A stretch of 64,000 nt of DNA, from NCBI GenBank assembly GCA_038030265.1, contig CM075938.1, positions 44,261,189-44,325,188 of the forward strand, written 5' to 3'. A model generated the notes under the pieces. That model was not told the DNA's origin and made no database searches. It saw only the letters and a list, made by a program, of their open reading frames with translations. Each line of letters begins with the position of its first letter. The first letter of the stretch is position 1. The translations under genes were made by a program, and so were the position numbers. Shown here piece after piece: positions 1 through 14,000 of this stretch. The stretch comes from Corythucha ciliata (Eukaryota; Arthropoda; Insecta; Hemiptera; Tingidae).

Positions 1-1200
1 CACCCATGTGACGTTTCTCGTAAATTTTGACATTGACGTGGCATTTCGCTGAAATTTTGCCCTAGATGTGGCATTTCGCGCATCAATTTCTCGGATTTTG
101 CTCAATGAAAAAGCAATTTCGGGGACTTTCGTTGGCGGATAACCACTTTCGCTGGGATGTGGCCCAATTCAGAGACCGATTTGCATTGGACCACCCGGTG
201 AAATTGGTTTTCACCGGGCGTTTGAGGTTTATGATAACGGGGCGGGAAATACCACTTTTTTTTCACTGGTAACGCGAAATAGCACATTTCACAACCATAG
301 AGAGGAAAGTGGAACTTCACCCGATTCGTTGACGTAACGTTTGCGACAACTTGCCGGTAAAGTTCCCCTTTCCTCTCTCGTTGTGAAATGTATATTACTG
401 GCGACAAAATCCTCGAAATTTGTTTTCAGTGAGCTAAATCCGAGAAATTTATATTACAGTGAGCCAGATTCGGGGAAATGTGTTTCTTCTGCGAGAAAAA
501 TTCGCGAAATTTGGTTTCTTAGAGAGCGAAATTCGATAAATTGATTTTTTGGTGAGTCAAACCTGCGAAAATGGTTGTACAGTGCGGAAAAATCAGCAAA
601 TTCGGTCACCGAATTGAAGCCGCCCTCCGAAATTTGTCTGTCGGTGACAACTAAATAAGTGATAATTATTTTTTAGTGAACTCACCACGTAAAAATACCA
701 CAAAATCGGTATTTAGAAAGCGAAATCTGAGTTATTTGTTTTTTTGTGAGCCATATCCGGGAAATGGTGTGTGTGTGTTTTTTTTTTTTAAAGAAAAATA
801 CGGAAAATGTATTAACTCCAAGAGTGAACTCCGAAAAATTGGTCTTTTAGTGTACCAACCCAGCTAATATCAAATTGTAGTGCGTAAAATCTTCGAAAAC
901 GGTCCCTGAATTTCGGCACTTGGGCACACTGAGCAACAAAAATCCTAAACTGATTTTTTTGTTAGTTTGTCGCGTATACATTTCTTTGTTGGAGGGAAAA
1001 ATCCGCAAAAATTGTTTTTAGAGAGCGAAATCCGAGAAATTCGTTTTTCCGTGAGCAAGATCAAGGAAAATGGTTATTTTTCGACAAGAGAAATCAGGAA
1101 ATTTGGTGTCTTGGTGATCAAAATGTGATAAAAGGTATTTTATTGGATGAATAATCTGAAAACGTGAAAGAAGGTATATTGCTAAGCCAGACCAGCGAAC
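1..1200. repeat. Degenerate tandem array A, window start
   Basis: Units of roughly 35-45 bases built on GCGAAATTTGGTTTTTT with GAGCGAAATCC or GAGCCAAATCC linkers. Every unit differs. The array is downstream of the myosin V stop codon and is cut by the window edge. Confidence 0.7.
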
Positions 1201-3143
1201 ATTTTCGCTATTCGAAATGTGGCGATCCTGATGGATTTTACTTTATTGGTGGTATCTGGGATCAGCACTTTAAAGTCTAGCTGAGGGCAACTGACCACCC
1301 CGGCCAACCACAGCGAAGCTCTAACGACAGAAAACTCAAACCACTGTGAGCTAATCTAATCTAACCTAATCAATATTTTGGGGTTTCTCCACGCTGGGAA
1401 TCCGAAAATTGAGATGAACTTTCGATACCACCATTTTTAACCACTAGTGCCCCGAACTTTCCGGCGGACATCCCTGAAGTCCAAGGAAAAGTACCGATCC
1501 TCGAGGGAAAGTCCTCGCTGGGCCGCTCAGCGGACGTCTGTCTCAGACCGCAGTACATTCGAGAAATTTACCATAAAATTTGACTCGAAGGAGGCGGTTT
1601 TGATGATTTTTTTTTTGCACCTTGACTTCAAAGGAGGGGCCATGGTCCCTGTGTGGCATCTCCCTTGGATCCGCCACCGCCTCCCAAGTCCTAAGAGAAA
1701 TTCCTGGGCACGCCACTGTAGCCTGGATGAAGAAATTGAGTTCCACAAGTGTCAAATTCGCGAAATTTGGATGTCGAAAGAGGCCAACCAGCGGAATAAT
1801 TTTTTTGAAAGGACCAAAACCTGTAAAACGGCATTTTCGAACAAGTTGGCTTTCTAGGGAGTCAATCGCGCTGGACTGACAAAACAAACCAATTTTGAAA
1901 ATTTGGCTTCTTGATTGAACGAGTCCATCTAGCAACATTAGGATCCAAAAAGTCAAACCCTCGAAATAAGTGTTTTGAGGGTGGGGTGGGGGGAGTACCC
2001 CGAATCAGAAAACCTTCTTCCAATTCCAATTCTTAGTTATCTTCCCTCTTCCTTTCCTTCCAGATCGCTAAGCCGCATGTGTACTTTCAAGTACGTGATA
2101 CGACCAAGGAAGGAGCAGAAACTTGCAATTAATTACCGGAATCCTATTTTTTTTTTTTGTTCAAAAACTGACAGTTGAATCCAAAAAACTCGGTTACCCC
2201 ACCACAGTTGAGGGCTATTTAACATTATTACTAATGCCGGGAAAATATGCCTAAAACAAACAGGAAGTAGGAGGAAATCGGTACACTCACGCCAAGGAAC
2301 AATTACTTTCTGGAGTTTATTTTGAACAAATTATTGTTACATCTTCACTAACAATAATTATAAATTAATCGTTTCCTCCTTTAGTTTATTTTCATTGTTT
2401 CTTTTAAAAAGAACAAATTAAATTCAGCTGTTTGTGCTTACAAACGAGCCCATCATCCTATTGTCACGTCTCTTTTCATTTATTTGACTATTTAAATTTT
2501 TACCCGAGTGTGCTTAGATTTAAGCTGAATGTGGGATTATGCAGGAAGACAAATCCACCAAGTAAACTTTTAAGTACGTTATAAGATAAAATATGAAATT
2601 ATAACAAATTTAAAGCTCTGAACGGAATGTTAAAGAACAATAATAATTTAAAATCTTAATAGTTAATATTGCTATTCTATTTAAAAATAGAGTTATTAAT
2701 TTAAATATAATTTCTTTCTTTAATCACTGGTTTCATAAAATAAAAATTATTCCTACACACCGCGGTTTAACGACATTTTCTACATTGGAAGCTGTCATTT
2801 TAACATTAACATTTCATGAGACTATCACACAATTATTTTGTATCACAATGTTGCTTCGCATCAAAGGATTCTTTTTTATAAGCTTAGGCCTACCCGTTAA
2901 ATTTTAAGGCCAAAATTAATAAAATTATCCTCCTAGTGACTAGTTCGGACAGGCAAGAAAAGCCTTCGTTTTTTCCCGCTAGAATCATTCCACCAAAAAT
3001 AACTATTTTTTTAAACATCTATTTACAAATCATTTGCTATGGTACATTGATATTTTTATATCTATTTTGCCTTAGATATTTACAAAAGAAAAGAAAATAG
3101 AAGAGATGGGAGTGGTCAGAAATCAAAGGGTTAATTTTCTGGC
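1201..3143. other. Spacer downstream of myosin V
   Basis: A short array A tract (1740-1960), then AT-rich sequence from 2200 to 3143 which should include the myosin V 3' UTR. No clear AATAAA near the stop codon and no gene seen. Open frames at 1447-1956 overlap on both strands and resemble nothing. Confidence 0.5.
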
Positions 3144-5022
3144 TTAAAGTTTTTTCAGCATGGGCAGATTAAGAACTTCGGGTACTTCGATGTCTTCCAA
3201 GCGAATGTCCGATGGGTTGAATGGGAATTCTAAAGGCAGAGCCCTGTGGACATCCATCATAAGGATCTGGCGAAGAACACCCAAATAAAAATCACGTTTT
3301 ATGGAAATAAACACGATATTTTGAAGAAAAAACAAGAACATACGTTTTCCGCGCTGGTTTGAATTCCTCGAACTTCTTTAAGCCGCACGTGAATGCGCTC
3401 GATAAACGCGTCAGTGACTTCTTCGTAGCTATCGGCTGGTGTGTACAAATTGAGAAGTTTGATAATCTGGAGGGGAAAAGAAAGTGAAGAATGTTAAAAC
3501 CGTTAATTTTGTTTTATTACATCAATTTACTTGATTTGTGCTTAATTTGCTGCACATCTCGACAATACTGTCCACGTCAGCCTCTGTCTTTCTGGCTTGT
3601 AACAGTTGAGAGGCTTGTACAATTGGGGCAAGCATTTCGGAAATTCTTGGATCCTATTTTCAGGGTGAAGGAAACTATTAATTATTAATATTCAGCTACG
3701 GAGGAGAGAGGGAATATACTTTACCTGTAGTTTTGCTTCACGAGCCCATTGCTCAAGATGAGACAGATTGTACCTTATATTGATACCCCGGGACCAATGA
3801 CAGTATTCCTTCCTCAGGAGTAGATTGTTTAGAGCGCTTGCGCACAGGAAATAGAAAAGCTGGAAAATAAAACGTTGAAAATATCGTCATGGTTTAACAA
3901 ACGGAGGGCGTGCGTCCGGATATGACAAACCTGCATGAAAAGAATTGTATGCAACTGTGGATCAACACCGTGTATCACCAGCATCCGATTAAAAGTCGAC
4001 AAATGGTTCAATAATTCATTAATCGCCTCCTTCTTAGTTGGTTGATCTAACGTGGTCAGCGTATTCGAGCGTAGTCTCGTTAAGCCGGATGTTATTCCCA
4101 TGACGGCTTCATTGTCGAGTAGGGCGCTCACAGCGTACGGTTGAATCAATTCACACATTCGCTTAATGATAATTTGACACAGCGAAACAGACCGATCGCT
4201 TAGCAGTTGTCTGAATTCTGCCAGATCAAAATTTCTCAGACACTGTTCATTCTGTTTCGTAGTGTTTTGCTTTGTGAATTTCGGCTCTCCGCTGTATTGT
4301 TTGAGATTGTGAAGCAGTCTCAAAGTATTCGACAACCATAAAAAGCCCACTTCAACATTATTCGATCTTCGTTCGACGTATTTCAAAACTTGTTTGGCGT
4401 AGCAGATCAAAAGCGAATGAATCTGTAAATTAAGTTGTCATTAACATTATAGTTCTTCTTTCGTTACTCGTCGGCTAGTATACTTTATCATCATCTGAAG
4501 TGTGGTCATAGTACCGAATGCACATGAAGAAAATATAGGCAGGGAGTCCGGGCAACAGAGACACCGCTGTTTTCGGTGAAATAGCTGTGTGAAATGAAAA
4601 ATAATGTTATGGTTTTATGAGAAATTCATGCTCCCAAGCATTCAAATGAAAACGCAAGATTTTCACAATGTCGTTAAGATCGACCATGACATCTGATGTA
4701 ATTTAAAATTTTGATGTGAACAGTTTGTAGGGAGGAATCGCATAATGCGCATGCAATTCACGCATACTAGTTCATTACACGAGTAGAATAACTCTAATAT
4801 TCCTTCATGGCGGTATCTCTTAGGCTAAAAACGTCATAATCCAAGAAGCCTTACACAACAGGTGTCTAACGAAGACGTCGAGACTTTCATTCTCCTTGAG
4901 TACAATCTCGAACATTCCCATGTACTCCCTCTCTTTCTTTCTCACCGAAGGAAGACTGGTTTGAGTCGTTAGAACCTTGGTGTTAGCCACAGTTGTGGAA
5001 GTTTCAACTTCAGTGAGAGAAA
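3144..5022 (-). other. Myo5: Myosin V globular cargo-binding tail with DIL domain
   Basis: Exons 26-32 encode the globular tail, about residues 1436-1856. Recognisable blocks are [25 protein letters not shown], given here by its flanks [10 protein letters not shown] and DDDK, then [54 protein letters not shown], the ILNLYTP-like block [17 protein letters not shown], and the C-terminal [15 protein letters not shown]. The DIL (dilute) domain is mostly in exon 28 (164 codons). The stop codon is at 3146-3144. Confidence 0.94.
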
Positions 5023-8000
5023 CTGCGAAAATTTGCCGTGAGAATCTGTTTTAACGAACCTTTTCTCTAATTCAAAAGATTCTTACTTCCGGCATCCTTA
5101 AGTTTTTTCGAAAGAAGATTAACTTGCTCCTGAAATTGCCGACATCTGGCCGATTTTTTGTCAAATTTATCTTGTATGTCCTGAACAGAGACTCATGGTT
5201 CGTTAACGTTGCAATAATTTTATGGGCGAGCACTTATATTTACCAAGTTTTCTGACGACAGTCTCGTGATCTCTGACTGAAGGAACGCAGACGTTCTCAC
5301 GGGATCCGTTCCCTTTTCAATTTCACCCGCCATTATAGCACGCTGCCTTTCCAAATCCATTCGGACACGCTCCAGTTCCTTAACCAATTCCTCGCGCTCA
5401 ATGTCCCATCTCTGAGTTTTCATCTGTATGTCGGCCTCTTGTTGCCTGAATTTTACGGATTTAAAAAAAATAAATATCGGGTTTCTTTTTATTTTTAGTT
5501 CATCTTCGTTACTTTAAAGTTCGTTTTAAAGCTTCGTAAGCCAAAATCAGTTCGCCGTCTTCGTTGATAATTGATCCTTCAGTACTTTCATCGATGGAAG
5601 GATAAGAACTTCTAGCAAGACTCGAGGCGCTTGAAACTCTGAGTCCGAGTGTTTCTCGTAGACTGGCGTTTTCGGTTCGAGCACGCTTCGCTTCATCTTC
5701 AAGCCATTCGAACTGCCCTAGAATAGAAACAAAAAATTACGTAAGGAGAATTATGCCATCACGGCGATAAAACAATTTGTCAGATTTGATAATTCTCAGA
5801 ATTCGAGGTCATAGCGGGAGATGGCGTACCCCAAAAACCAAACCTCTGCACAGAGCTGGGCAGTAACGCTTCACTCGTTACTCCGTTACAAACAGCGCAA
5901 CAAATTAACAATTGTAGGAAACGGATTAAAGATTTTTTCACTTTTAAATAATTAAAAGTGAGTAACAATGAAGTAACTTCAGCTACTGTTTGGTCCGCTA
6001 CCTTAGTCCATAGAGGTAAAATACCAGTCCTTAAAGAGTAGTTCGTAGGGAAGAATATTGCTGGCAGTGGGGGAACGTATTTTGCTTAGGAAAATCACAA
6101 CTCGCTGTTTAACATAAGAAACAGTCAAATACTTTTAAGGCGAGAACTCCCCGCCCCACTTCTTCCATTCAGAATGGTTGAATCGCTTCGCAATTAGAAC
6201 CCGTTACTTCTAAGCATAAATTATAGAGAATATTTTACAAATGTCATGTGATTTGATTTAGTACCTTCGATAGTTATGGGCGGGGGGGTAGTCGGGGGCG
6301 ACAGACGTCCCAGGGAGGCAGACAAGCGGGCCTAGGAGCAAAACTCCCGGGTGAAATTTTGTTCTGGAAAAAGTTCTAATATTCGCGGCTGAAATATTGG
6401 AAAAGCACCAATTCGAAGCAAAAAGCGAAAGAAAACACTAAGTCGAGGCTACAAATAAAGAAAAAAGTTAATTCGCCGGCATAAATGAAAAAAACAGCTG
6501 GGAGTTTACAGCTGTAAAATTGAGAAAAAGCAGCGATGTATCGCTCAGCAGGCTTAGCTGATATTGCATAAAAAATTCCAATTTTTTGATTTCTTGTGAC
6601 TAATGGCGTTTTCCATTTGCATAAAATTCAGCTCTGGAGCCGAGCATTTCCACCTGTCGTCTCCGTACCCATATGGTATAATTCAGAGAAGACGGGTGGA
6701 AATACTCGGCTTCATAGCGGAATATTTTATGCAAATGGAAAACGCTATATGCATAATTGAGAAAAAGCGCTAATTTGCAAAAAAAAAACTCTAATTCGCT
6801 GCTGAAATTGGGAAAACAAGCGCTCATTTGCAGCTAAACTGTACAAAAAAATTCGCTTGGGCTAAAATTGAGTAAAGGATGTATTTCACGGCTAAAACCA
6901 GGAAATCATTCGCGGCTAAAATTAGGAAATTGGAAAAATACACCACTTCACGGATCTATTTGGGAAAACCTGCTAATGTAACGGGTGCAAACGAGGGGGG
7001 CTCGTTAGGCCCGCACAGGAAGGGAAACCGGGGAAAAGGGTGACTGGGAAGGGGCACGATTAGAATGACGGACGCGGAAGCTTAACTAGATTTATTGTAT
7101 GACACGACTATTCTTAATATTCGTACACTTATTCACAAATACCTGGACCGCGGGAGACTAGCCACGGGATGGGGTGACTTGGAGGATGACTGGGGGGGAG
7201 GGGCAGCGACGAGCGAACGAGCGAGCGAGCGACAGAGAGAGCGAGTCCAGAGCTGCACCCGCTTATATATCTTTGGGTCTGCTGACCGCTGCAGGTTCTC
7301 ACGCCGTCGAATTTCCTTTGCCCTCAATTCGCACAGCTGGGGATGGCGGGGAATTGGGGGGTTGCTTTGTATTGGGAATTTAGGATGGGACGAAGGGGAG
7401 GGTTATTAATTTATTAATTTTGATATTTTGGGCGAATTGAGGACTTAGGATACGCTGGACCTTTACACTAATACGTGGCTGAAACGGAGAAGACCCGTTC
7501 ATTCCCGGTGAAAATTAAGATAAGGCGATCATTCGCTACTAAAATGGAGAAAAACTCCAATTCGCGGATCAAGTTGAGAAAATAGGCGAATTAAGTAAAA
7601 GCGGTAGTTTTCACCTGAAATTGAGAAATAATCAGCGGCTACAATTGAGAAAAGCGCTAATTCATCGCCATAAAATTGAAGAAAAAAAGCTCGTTTGCAT
7701 GGCTAAGAAATGAAAGAAAGCGCTAATTCTGGGCTTAAATTGAGAAAAAGCGGTAATACACTGCTGAAATGGAAAAAAAAATCCTAATTCACGGATGCGT
7801 CTGAAAAAAACTCGTTAAATTGCAACCTCGCAATATTTCCCTGCAAAAATTAAGATTAAAAAACTCATTCGTTGCTAAAATACAGAACAAGTGCAATGCG
7901 AATGCACTCACTCGCACAAACCCGACAATAATACCCTAACATGGCCGACTTTTCGTCAACCGTCTAATGACCATTCGAACACGGTTTAACGTTTTCTAAA

Positions 8001-11000
8001 ATCCGCCCTCTCTCATCATCCATCATCGTTATTAATCGGTATTTTACACCCCACTACATTCCTACTAACTTTCAGCTGGCACGGACAGCATTATTTTGGT
8101 TTCCAAAAGATGATAACGATGAGTTAACATCACGATGTTTGAACAGGATCGCATGATACGTAATTGGCAATTGAATGAGGTCAGTGCATTCTCTGAGGAA
8201 CAATTTTCTCCAAGAAATTAACAACTCTCCCTCGAAACCATGATTGTTACGCAAAGACCACTATTTGGTAGAGCTTTAAAAATTTACGAACTAAAACGCT
8301 GCGAATTATCGAACAATGCCTTATTATTTCGACTGTTGATGGGTTTATTATTCATGGATGTAGTCAAATCCGGCTTGAAATTACATGAAAATCGACACCC
8401 CAATGATCCCAAATCCTTTGAAAATCCCCATTTTGGACCCGCTTTTGGCCCATAAAACCCCAGGGAGTTATTTGATCAAACTGATCAGATGAAAGGACCA
8501 ACTAGACCCCAAATGGAGTCTATGTGCGAAAGAACGAGTTTTTTCGAGCAATCCTAGGGCAAGATATGGCCGGGACGGCGGACAGGCATTTTCTTTTTTT
8601 TTTTCTTCTTTTTTTTTCAGATTTGGATTCTACGTACTTTGAAACGTAAAACTACAAATTTTGAGGGGGGGGGGGTCAAAAACGTTTTTTGCTATACGAT
8701 TACAAAGACTTATTGAGAAATAATAAGTCAAAAATATACCAAAATTCAAACAAATTACTTTCGTTATTACGGCGGGTGAGGGTTTGCTTTGCGATAGAAA
8801 AATCTTTAAAAAATGCATCCTATAAATCATAAGATTTACTACTAAGTACGGGATGTCCAAGGGCTGAATTTGTGCCTTTTGTAGGTTGATGTATCTATGG
8901 GAGGGGGGTAATGTTCAATTCCAGGGTCTGAATCGGTGGGAGCTTGCATTCGGTAAGGAAAGTGAGTGTCGCTATGACTGACTTTTCCTATGACGTCATA
9001 CCTAAGGAACACTCTGATCCTTGGGACACGTGTTACTTGGAATAGTGAATGTTAATTGTATGGGCAACTTTTGATAAGAATCAATCGAAATGACAATGAC
9101 AAAGGACGTTTGACGTCAGGGGAACGATCAAAGGGATAGAGGCATTCCCTTTTTTTCACATTGTCCGTTTTTGGGCTTCATAGGAACCTCTGAATGACGT
9201 ATTCACCCCTTCCCGCTACGGGATAATTTTTTATGACGCCCCTGCCACGAGGAGCACTGGCTAGTCCCCAATAGCAGAGTTAACGGATATTTAGGCAAAG
9301 AAAAAGGGCCATCTACCGTCAGAAACTCAATGCGGCCAAGCACTGCTAAAAGCCTCCCCCCCGCCAATCGGCATGTCATACTGCAAACAGTCAATTCTAT
9401 CCAAAACTGTAAACTTATTAGCCCATAATTGGTCATTTTTAACCCACATATCGACTCTTCACCTAAAAACCTGGCACTTCTATCGTTCTACCGTTCGGCG
9501 ACTCTCGAAATTTCACCCGGGATTTCAATCGTCCCAAAAACCTTGACATTTTTCTCCAGAAACATGGAACCCAAGGGCCATGGGGGTGGTTTCATGGACA
9601 CATTTTTTGTCAAAACCCTTCGGGAATGGCCTTTGCCCTAGCTGGAAAGTAGACAAAGTGGCGTGGGAATTAATAACTTCTATTGAAGCGGAAAACTCGA
9701 AAAGCAATCCCCCCCCCCTACTCTAGAGCCATTGAACCCAGAACCCGAAAATGTAGCTCCAATATCAATTATTTCACCCTCATCAGAGTCAGATGGGAAA
9801 AATGTACATTTTTAAGAACGGGGGAGGCGGGGGGGCATTCACACCGTTGTTGACAGGACCGTTTTCACTGAAGTTGGGGACCCGGGCCCGGGATAACATC
9901 GGGGCCCCTCCGTGCAACGTGGAGGGGGGGGGGACACTTCGTGGCCACACTTTTTTTTTCTTTTAGCCGCAAACCAGGGGCGTATAGCCAGAGCGGGGCT
10001 GGGGTGGGCAGTTTCCCTCCACTAGTCTCGAAAACGAAGTGAAGTTCCCTATAATTCAAAACATTTTTCTAAATATTTTTCTCGCAAAAACTAATATTTT
10101 GTGAGTCTGGCTCACTAGTAATGAATTCCACCACTGGTAGTTGGGTTGGAGTTACCAAACTCTAACATTGTTTACATAAAAATTGTGATGATTATTTTTG
10201 TTAATACTGAGTTACCGTAACTCAAACTTTAACTCTCGGTGGTGAAATCCACCATAAAGCTCCGTTCACACTAGGCTACTAATAGCGCGCTACCAGTAGC
10301 AAACTACTAAAGGTAAGCTCCTGGTAGCTTTCGGGTGAGGGAAACTCGTTCACATTCGGCTACTACAATGCGCTACTACTAGTGAGCTACTTCGTAAGCT
10401 TGAAATATCGAAGCGAAACCTTTTGGTATTTCTTGTAATTTCTGTTCGCTACTAAATTTACTGGCCGCGACTAAATTCGAGCATGCTCAACTCGATGCTA
10501 CTGGTAGCTTGCTACTGTCTGAGTGGGAGTTTTTGCTTCTGTACTCAATTGCTCGTATGCTCACGGGAGAGAACAAAGAATATGATAATTTTTTCTCGAG
10601 ATGGCAATTTTAATTGAAATGTCCCTTCCTCTTGATTTTTTTGGAGGGGGGGGTGTCGGCAAAGTTTGAAGTGGTCTCAGGACAACATAAATTTTGTTTT
10701 TTATAATTTTCCGAAATTTCGCCTGCACGTGGGAACGGGCAGCACGTTGCCTGATTATTTGAAAAGAGACGTCCTACGCCGCATTAGTACACAAGTCTGA
10801 ACAAAGAGGGAGTAATGAAAAATCCAGATCATTTATTAGAAGCGCGATTGGTATCTGCTTAGGAAGTTTTCTGTGCTCTAGGCTAGGAGTTTACCGCGAC
10901 ACAAGGGCTCACACCAGAGCTAGTTGAACGAAAAAACCCGAGCGACACGTCGCTATGAAATTTTATTTAGTACGAGACCAAGATTTCGATGTTTTTACAT

Positions 11001-14000
11001 AATCGTCAATCGCATAGTTGACGTCAGCACCTAATCCACAATCACAAAAAGTTCTTCAACATTTTCTCCTGTGATTCTTAATTTATGTCGAAGAACTCGC
11101 GGGATGCCATTATCCCGATCATTCTCTAGTTACTTCCCGCAACAGAGCGGAATACTCTCCAAACGCTTTTCATTGGTAGAGCCACTCCGTCACCCACTTT
11201 CGTCTGCAGCTTACGCCCCAACTTCTGCTCGTACAGGCCTTCTGCTGATCACTCTCTGGACGCAATTCAAATCAAACGAATTCTTCTGTGGCTGGACCGG
11301 GGTTGGCAATGTTCAACTCGGAATTTAAAAAATTATCGGACAAACTACGGTGAAAACCTCTCCCCGATCGCGTTAAAAACTGTATTTTTTGTCGTTATTT
11401 CCATGGTTATTTCTGCTCAAGTCGATAATTATTATTGCTGAAGCCCAACTTGAATAATAAAAGAAGCTTACTAGCTTCGTACAACCATTTTTTAGACATT
11501 TTAAAATGAGCTACTACAGACAATCCGCTACTAAAGTTGGAAATTTTCACCTTTAGTAGCTCGGTAGCTGCTACTGTATAGTAGCCGATACTGAGTGTTC
11601 ACATTGCGCTACTAGCGCAGCTACTAGTAGCTTCCTGCTAGTAGCGCGCTACTAGTAGCCTAATGTGAACGGGGCTTAAGAAACCAATTTATCGGATTTC
11701 ACTCACTAAAAAAGAAAATTTCACCAATTTTTACAGCTGATAAACCAATTTCACGGCATGGCGTGATACAAAGATACAAATTTCACGGATTTTGTGCACT
11801 AAAACCCTATTTTTGCAGGTCTGACTCACTAGAAATGATTTTCGTTGATTTTACGCTCAAAAACCTTTTCGCTGATTTTTATAACTACGTATTAGGGTAA
11901 TTCCACTAAAAGTGGCGAAATCATGTCTTTTCCGTCTTTCCTGGAAACTATGTTTAGTTAGCACCGCCATGCCCGAGACCATCCTAATTTTGTCTTCTGA
12001 AATAGAGAACCTGCAATAACATAAAAAATTACGAAATGGCCCAAATGTCATTCTTCTGGTCTGTCCATTCTCTCGTACACGTGCGCCTCAAGGAGCAAAA
12101 GTCTTTCAGTTTGAGACTCTGGAAAACTGCAAAGGCTCATACGTGCTCATAAAGTGGTCCAGAAGAGACAGCTTTATCCACATGATTTTAGGTGCGCATG
12201 CTCCTGATTGTGAGTCAAAAGTATCGTGTCCCATAGGTTTAGGATCATTCCCTGTGAAATCTTGCTGACCCAGTAGAAGGATTACTATTACTGTCATGTG
12301 CGTTTTGAAAACGGAGGATGGCAGGCCTGTTACTCCAAGGTTCGGCTCAATCCCGCTTTAAGCTCAATGTGCATTGTGTCGTCGGTGCTAGACGACCATC
12401 GCTCAAGTTATTGGTGAGTATTTTTATTGTCTGTCATTCCTCTGTTACCTATAACTGGCCTGATTGAAGGATTTTATTTTTTTTTTCTTCTAAAATTGGT
12501 TGGGCTAGCTGGTGAGCCTCCAGAAATATTTCTTTTACACATTTAGGCCCGATTTCACCGACTTCTTAAACCACGATCAACAACTAATCACGATTACAAT
12601 GGAAACACTTATATCAGAATTCATATGGGTCGTTATTGGCAACTAATCACGATCAACTTTAAACGAGATCAATTTTGTTGGTGAAAAAGGGCCTAAAGCT
12701 TTGGTTTCCTAGGAAAGCGGTGCCGTAATATTACGTTAGAAAGTTTCCCTTTTAAATCAAGCCATAGTTGCCAAGAGAGCGGTAAACAGACAGCGGCACC
12801 GCTTCCATCGTGACGGTGACGATGAACGTTTTTTCCTCGTAGCTCCAACTATTTGGTAGTATTTTCTTTTAACAACAGAATAGAGTCGTTTTCGGACAAT
12901 ATTAATTACAATTTCGCAACCTTCCAGCGTCCAGGCAGTTTTCACGCTCATTGTAAACAAAAAACGTTCACCGTCACCGTCAAAAATCGTTGATGAACAG
13001 TTCATCACCGTCATGAACGGCCGTCTAATTCGAAGCGGTGCCGCTGTCTGTTGACCGCTCTCTAGGCAACTACTGGTGTGATTTAAAAGGGGATTTTTTC
13101 TACCGCTATATTACGGCACCGCTTTTCTAGGAAACCAAAGCTTAATAAGTTACTTTGATGGGGTAAAAGTTTGAAAAACTGAGTTTTGTCATTCCCCTGG
13201 ATTAACAGATTAGTGGGCATGCCAGGGGAATGATTGCTGACTAGGGGAAGGACATTTTCTTCCCTTGATATTTGGTGAGCAAACTACCTTTTCGTTTTCT
13301 TGGCCTTGTATAAGCGTGGATGATGCTGACTGACGTAGTGGAGCTCAACGCAGCTACGAAAAATTGCATCACAATTCCATCTTTCCTTAGAGATCAATTC
13401 ATATCAATACAATCATGGCACCAAAGAAACAAATTCAAAAGAAGAAGTGCTGAGGGAGAAGAGATTACTACCCTTTTGGTCTTGTCATTCCCCTGGACCG
13501 CTGATTATTAATAATTGCCGTGATGCCCCTCCTCCCCCCGGGTAAAGAAACTTTTCTGCTGATGCGTAGATTTTGATCGTACGTGATGGAAATACATGTT
13601 CAGATAGGAAAACTTTGACAATGTAGCCAAAAAAGTATCGAGACTTGCTAGCCCTGATTTCGCTACTTTTAGTGGAATCACCCATTAACCAATTTTCAGG
13701 GTTCTGGCTCACAGAAACCCTAATTTCGCGGTTGTTTTATTGCTGAAAACCCAATTTCTTGAGCTTTTTCTTATTGAAAAAAAAAAAAAAAAAAACAACA
13801 TCTCAAGTTTCCCTCGCTGAGCACGATTATCTCACTAATCCAAACCTCCGTGAAAATCTCACTTCAGTACCAGATATCATGCGATCATCTCAGAAAATGC
13901 TATCTTCGCCTGTGAGCTGGTAGAATGCTTGTGTTGAAGACAGACTTGACAGTTTACAGGCCTGCAAGTTCCTGACAAGGAGCCTCCATTCGTCTGTACG

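Noticed and set aside
1447..1956. Overlapping open frames of 136-137 codons on both strands
   Set aside because: They lie in and beside array A, overlap each other on opposite strands and show no protein-like motif.
11071..11328. Transposase in the 1.42-kb element
   Set aside because: The 85-codon frame shows no DDE or Myb-like motif and is too short.
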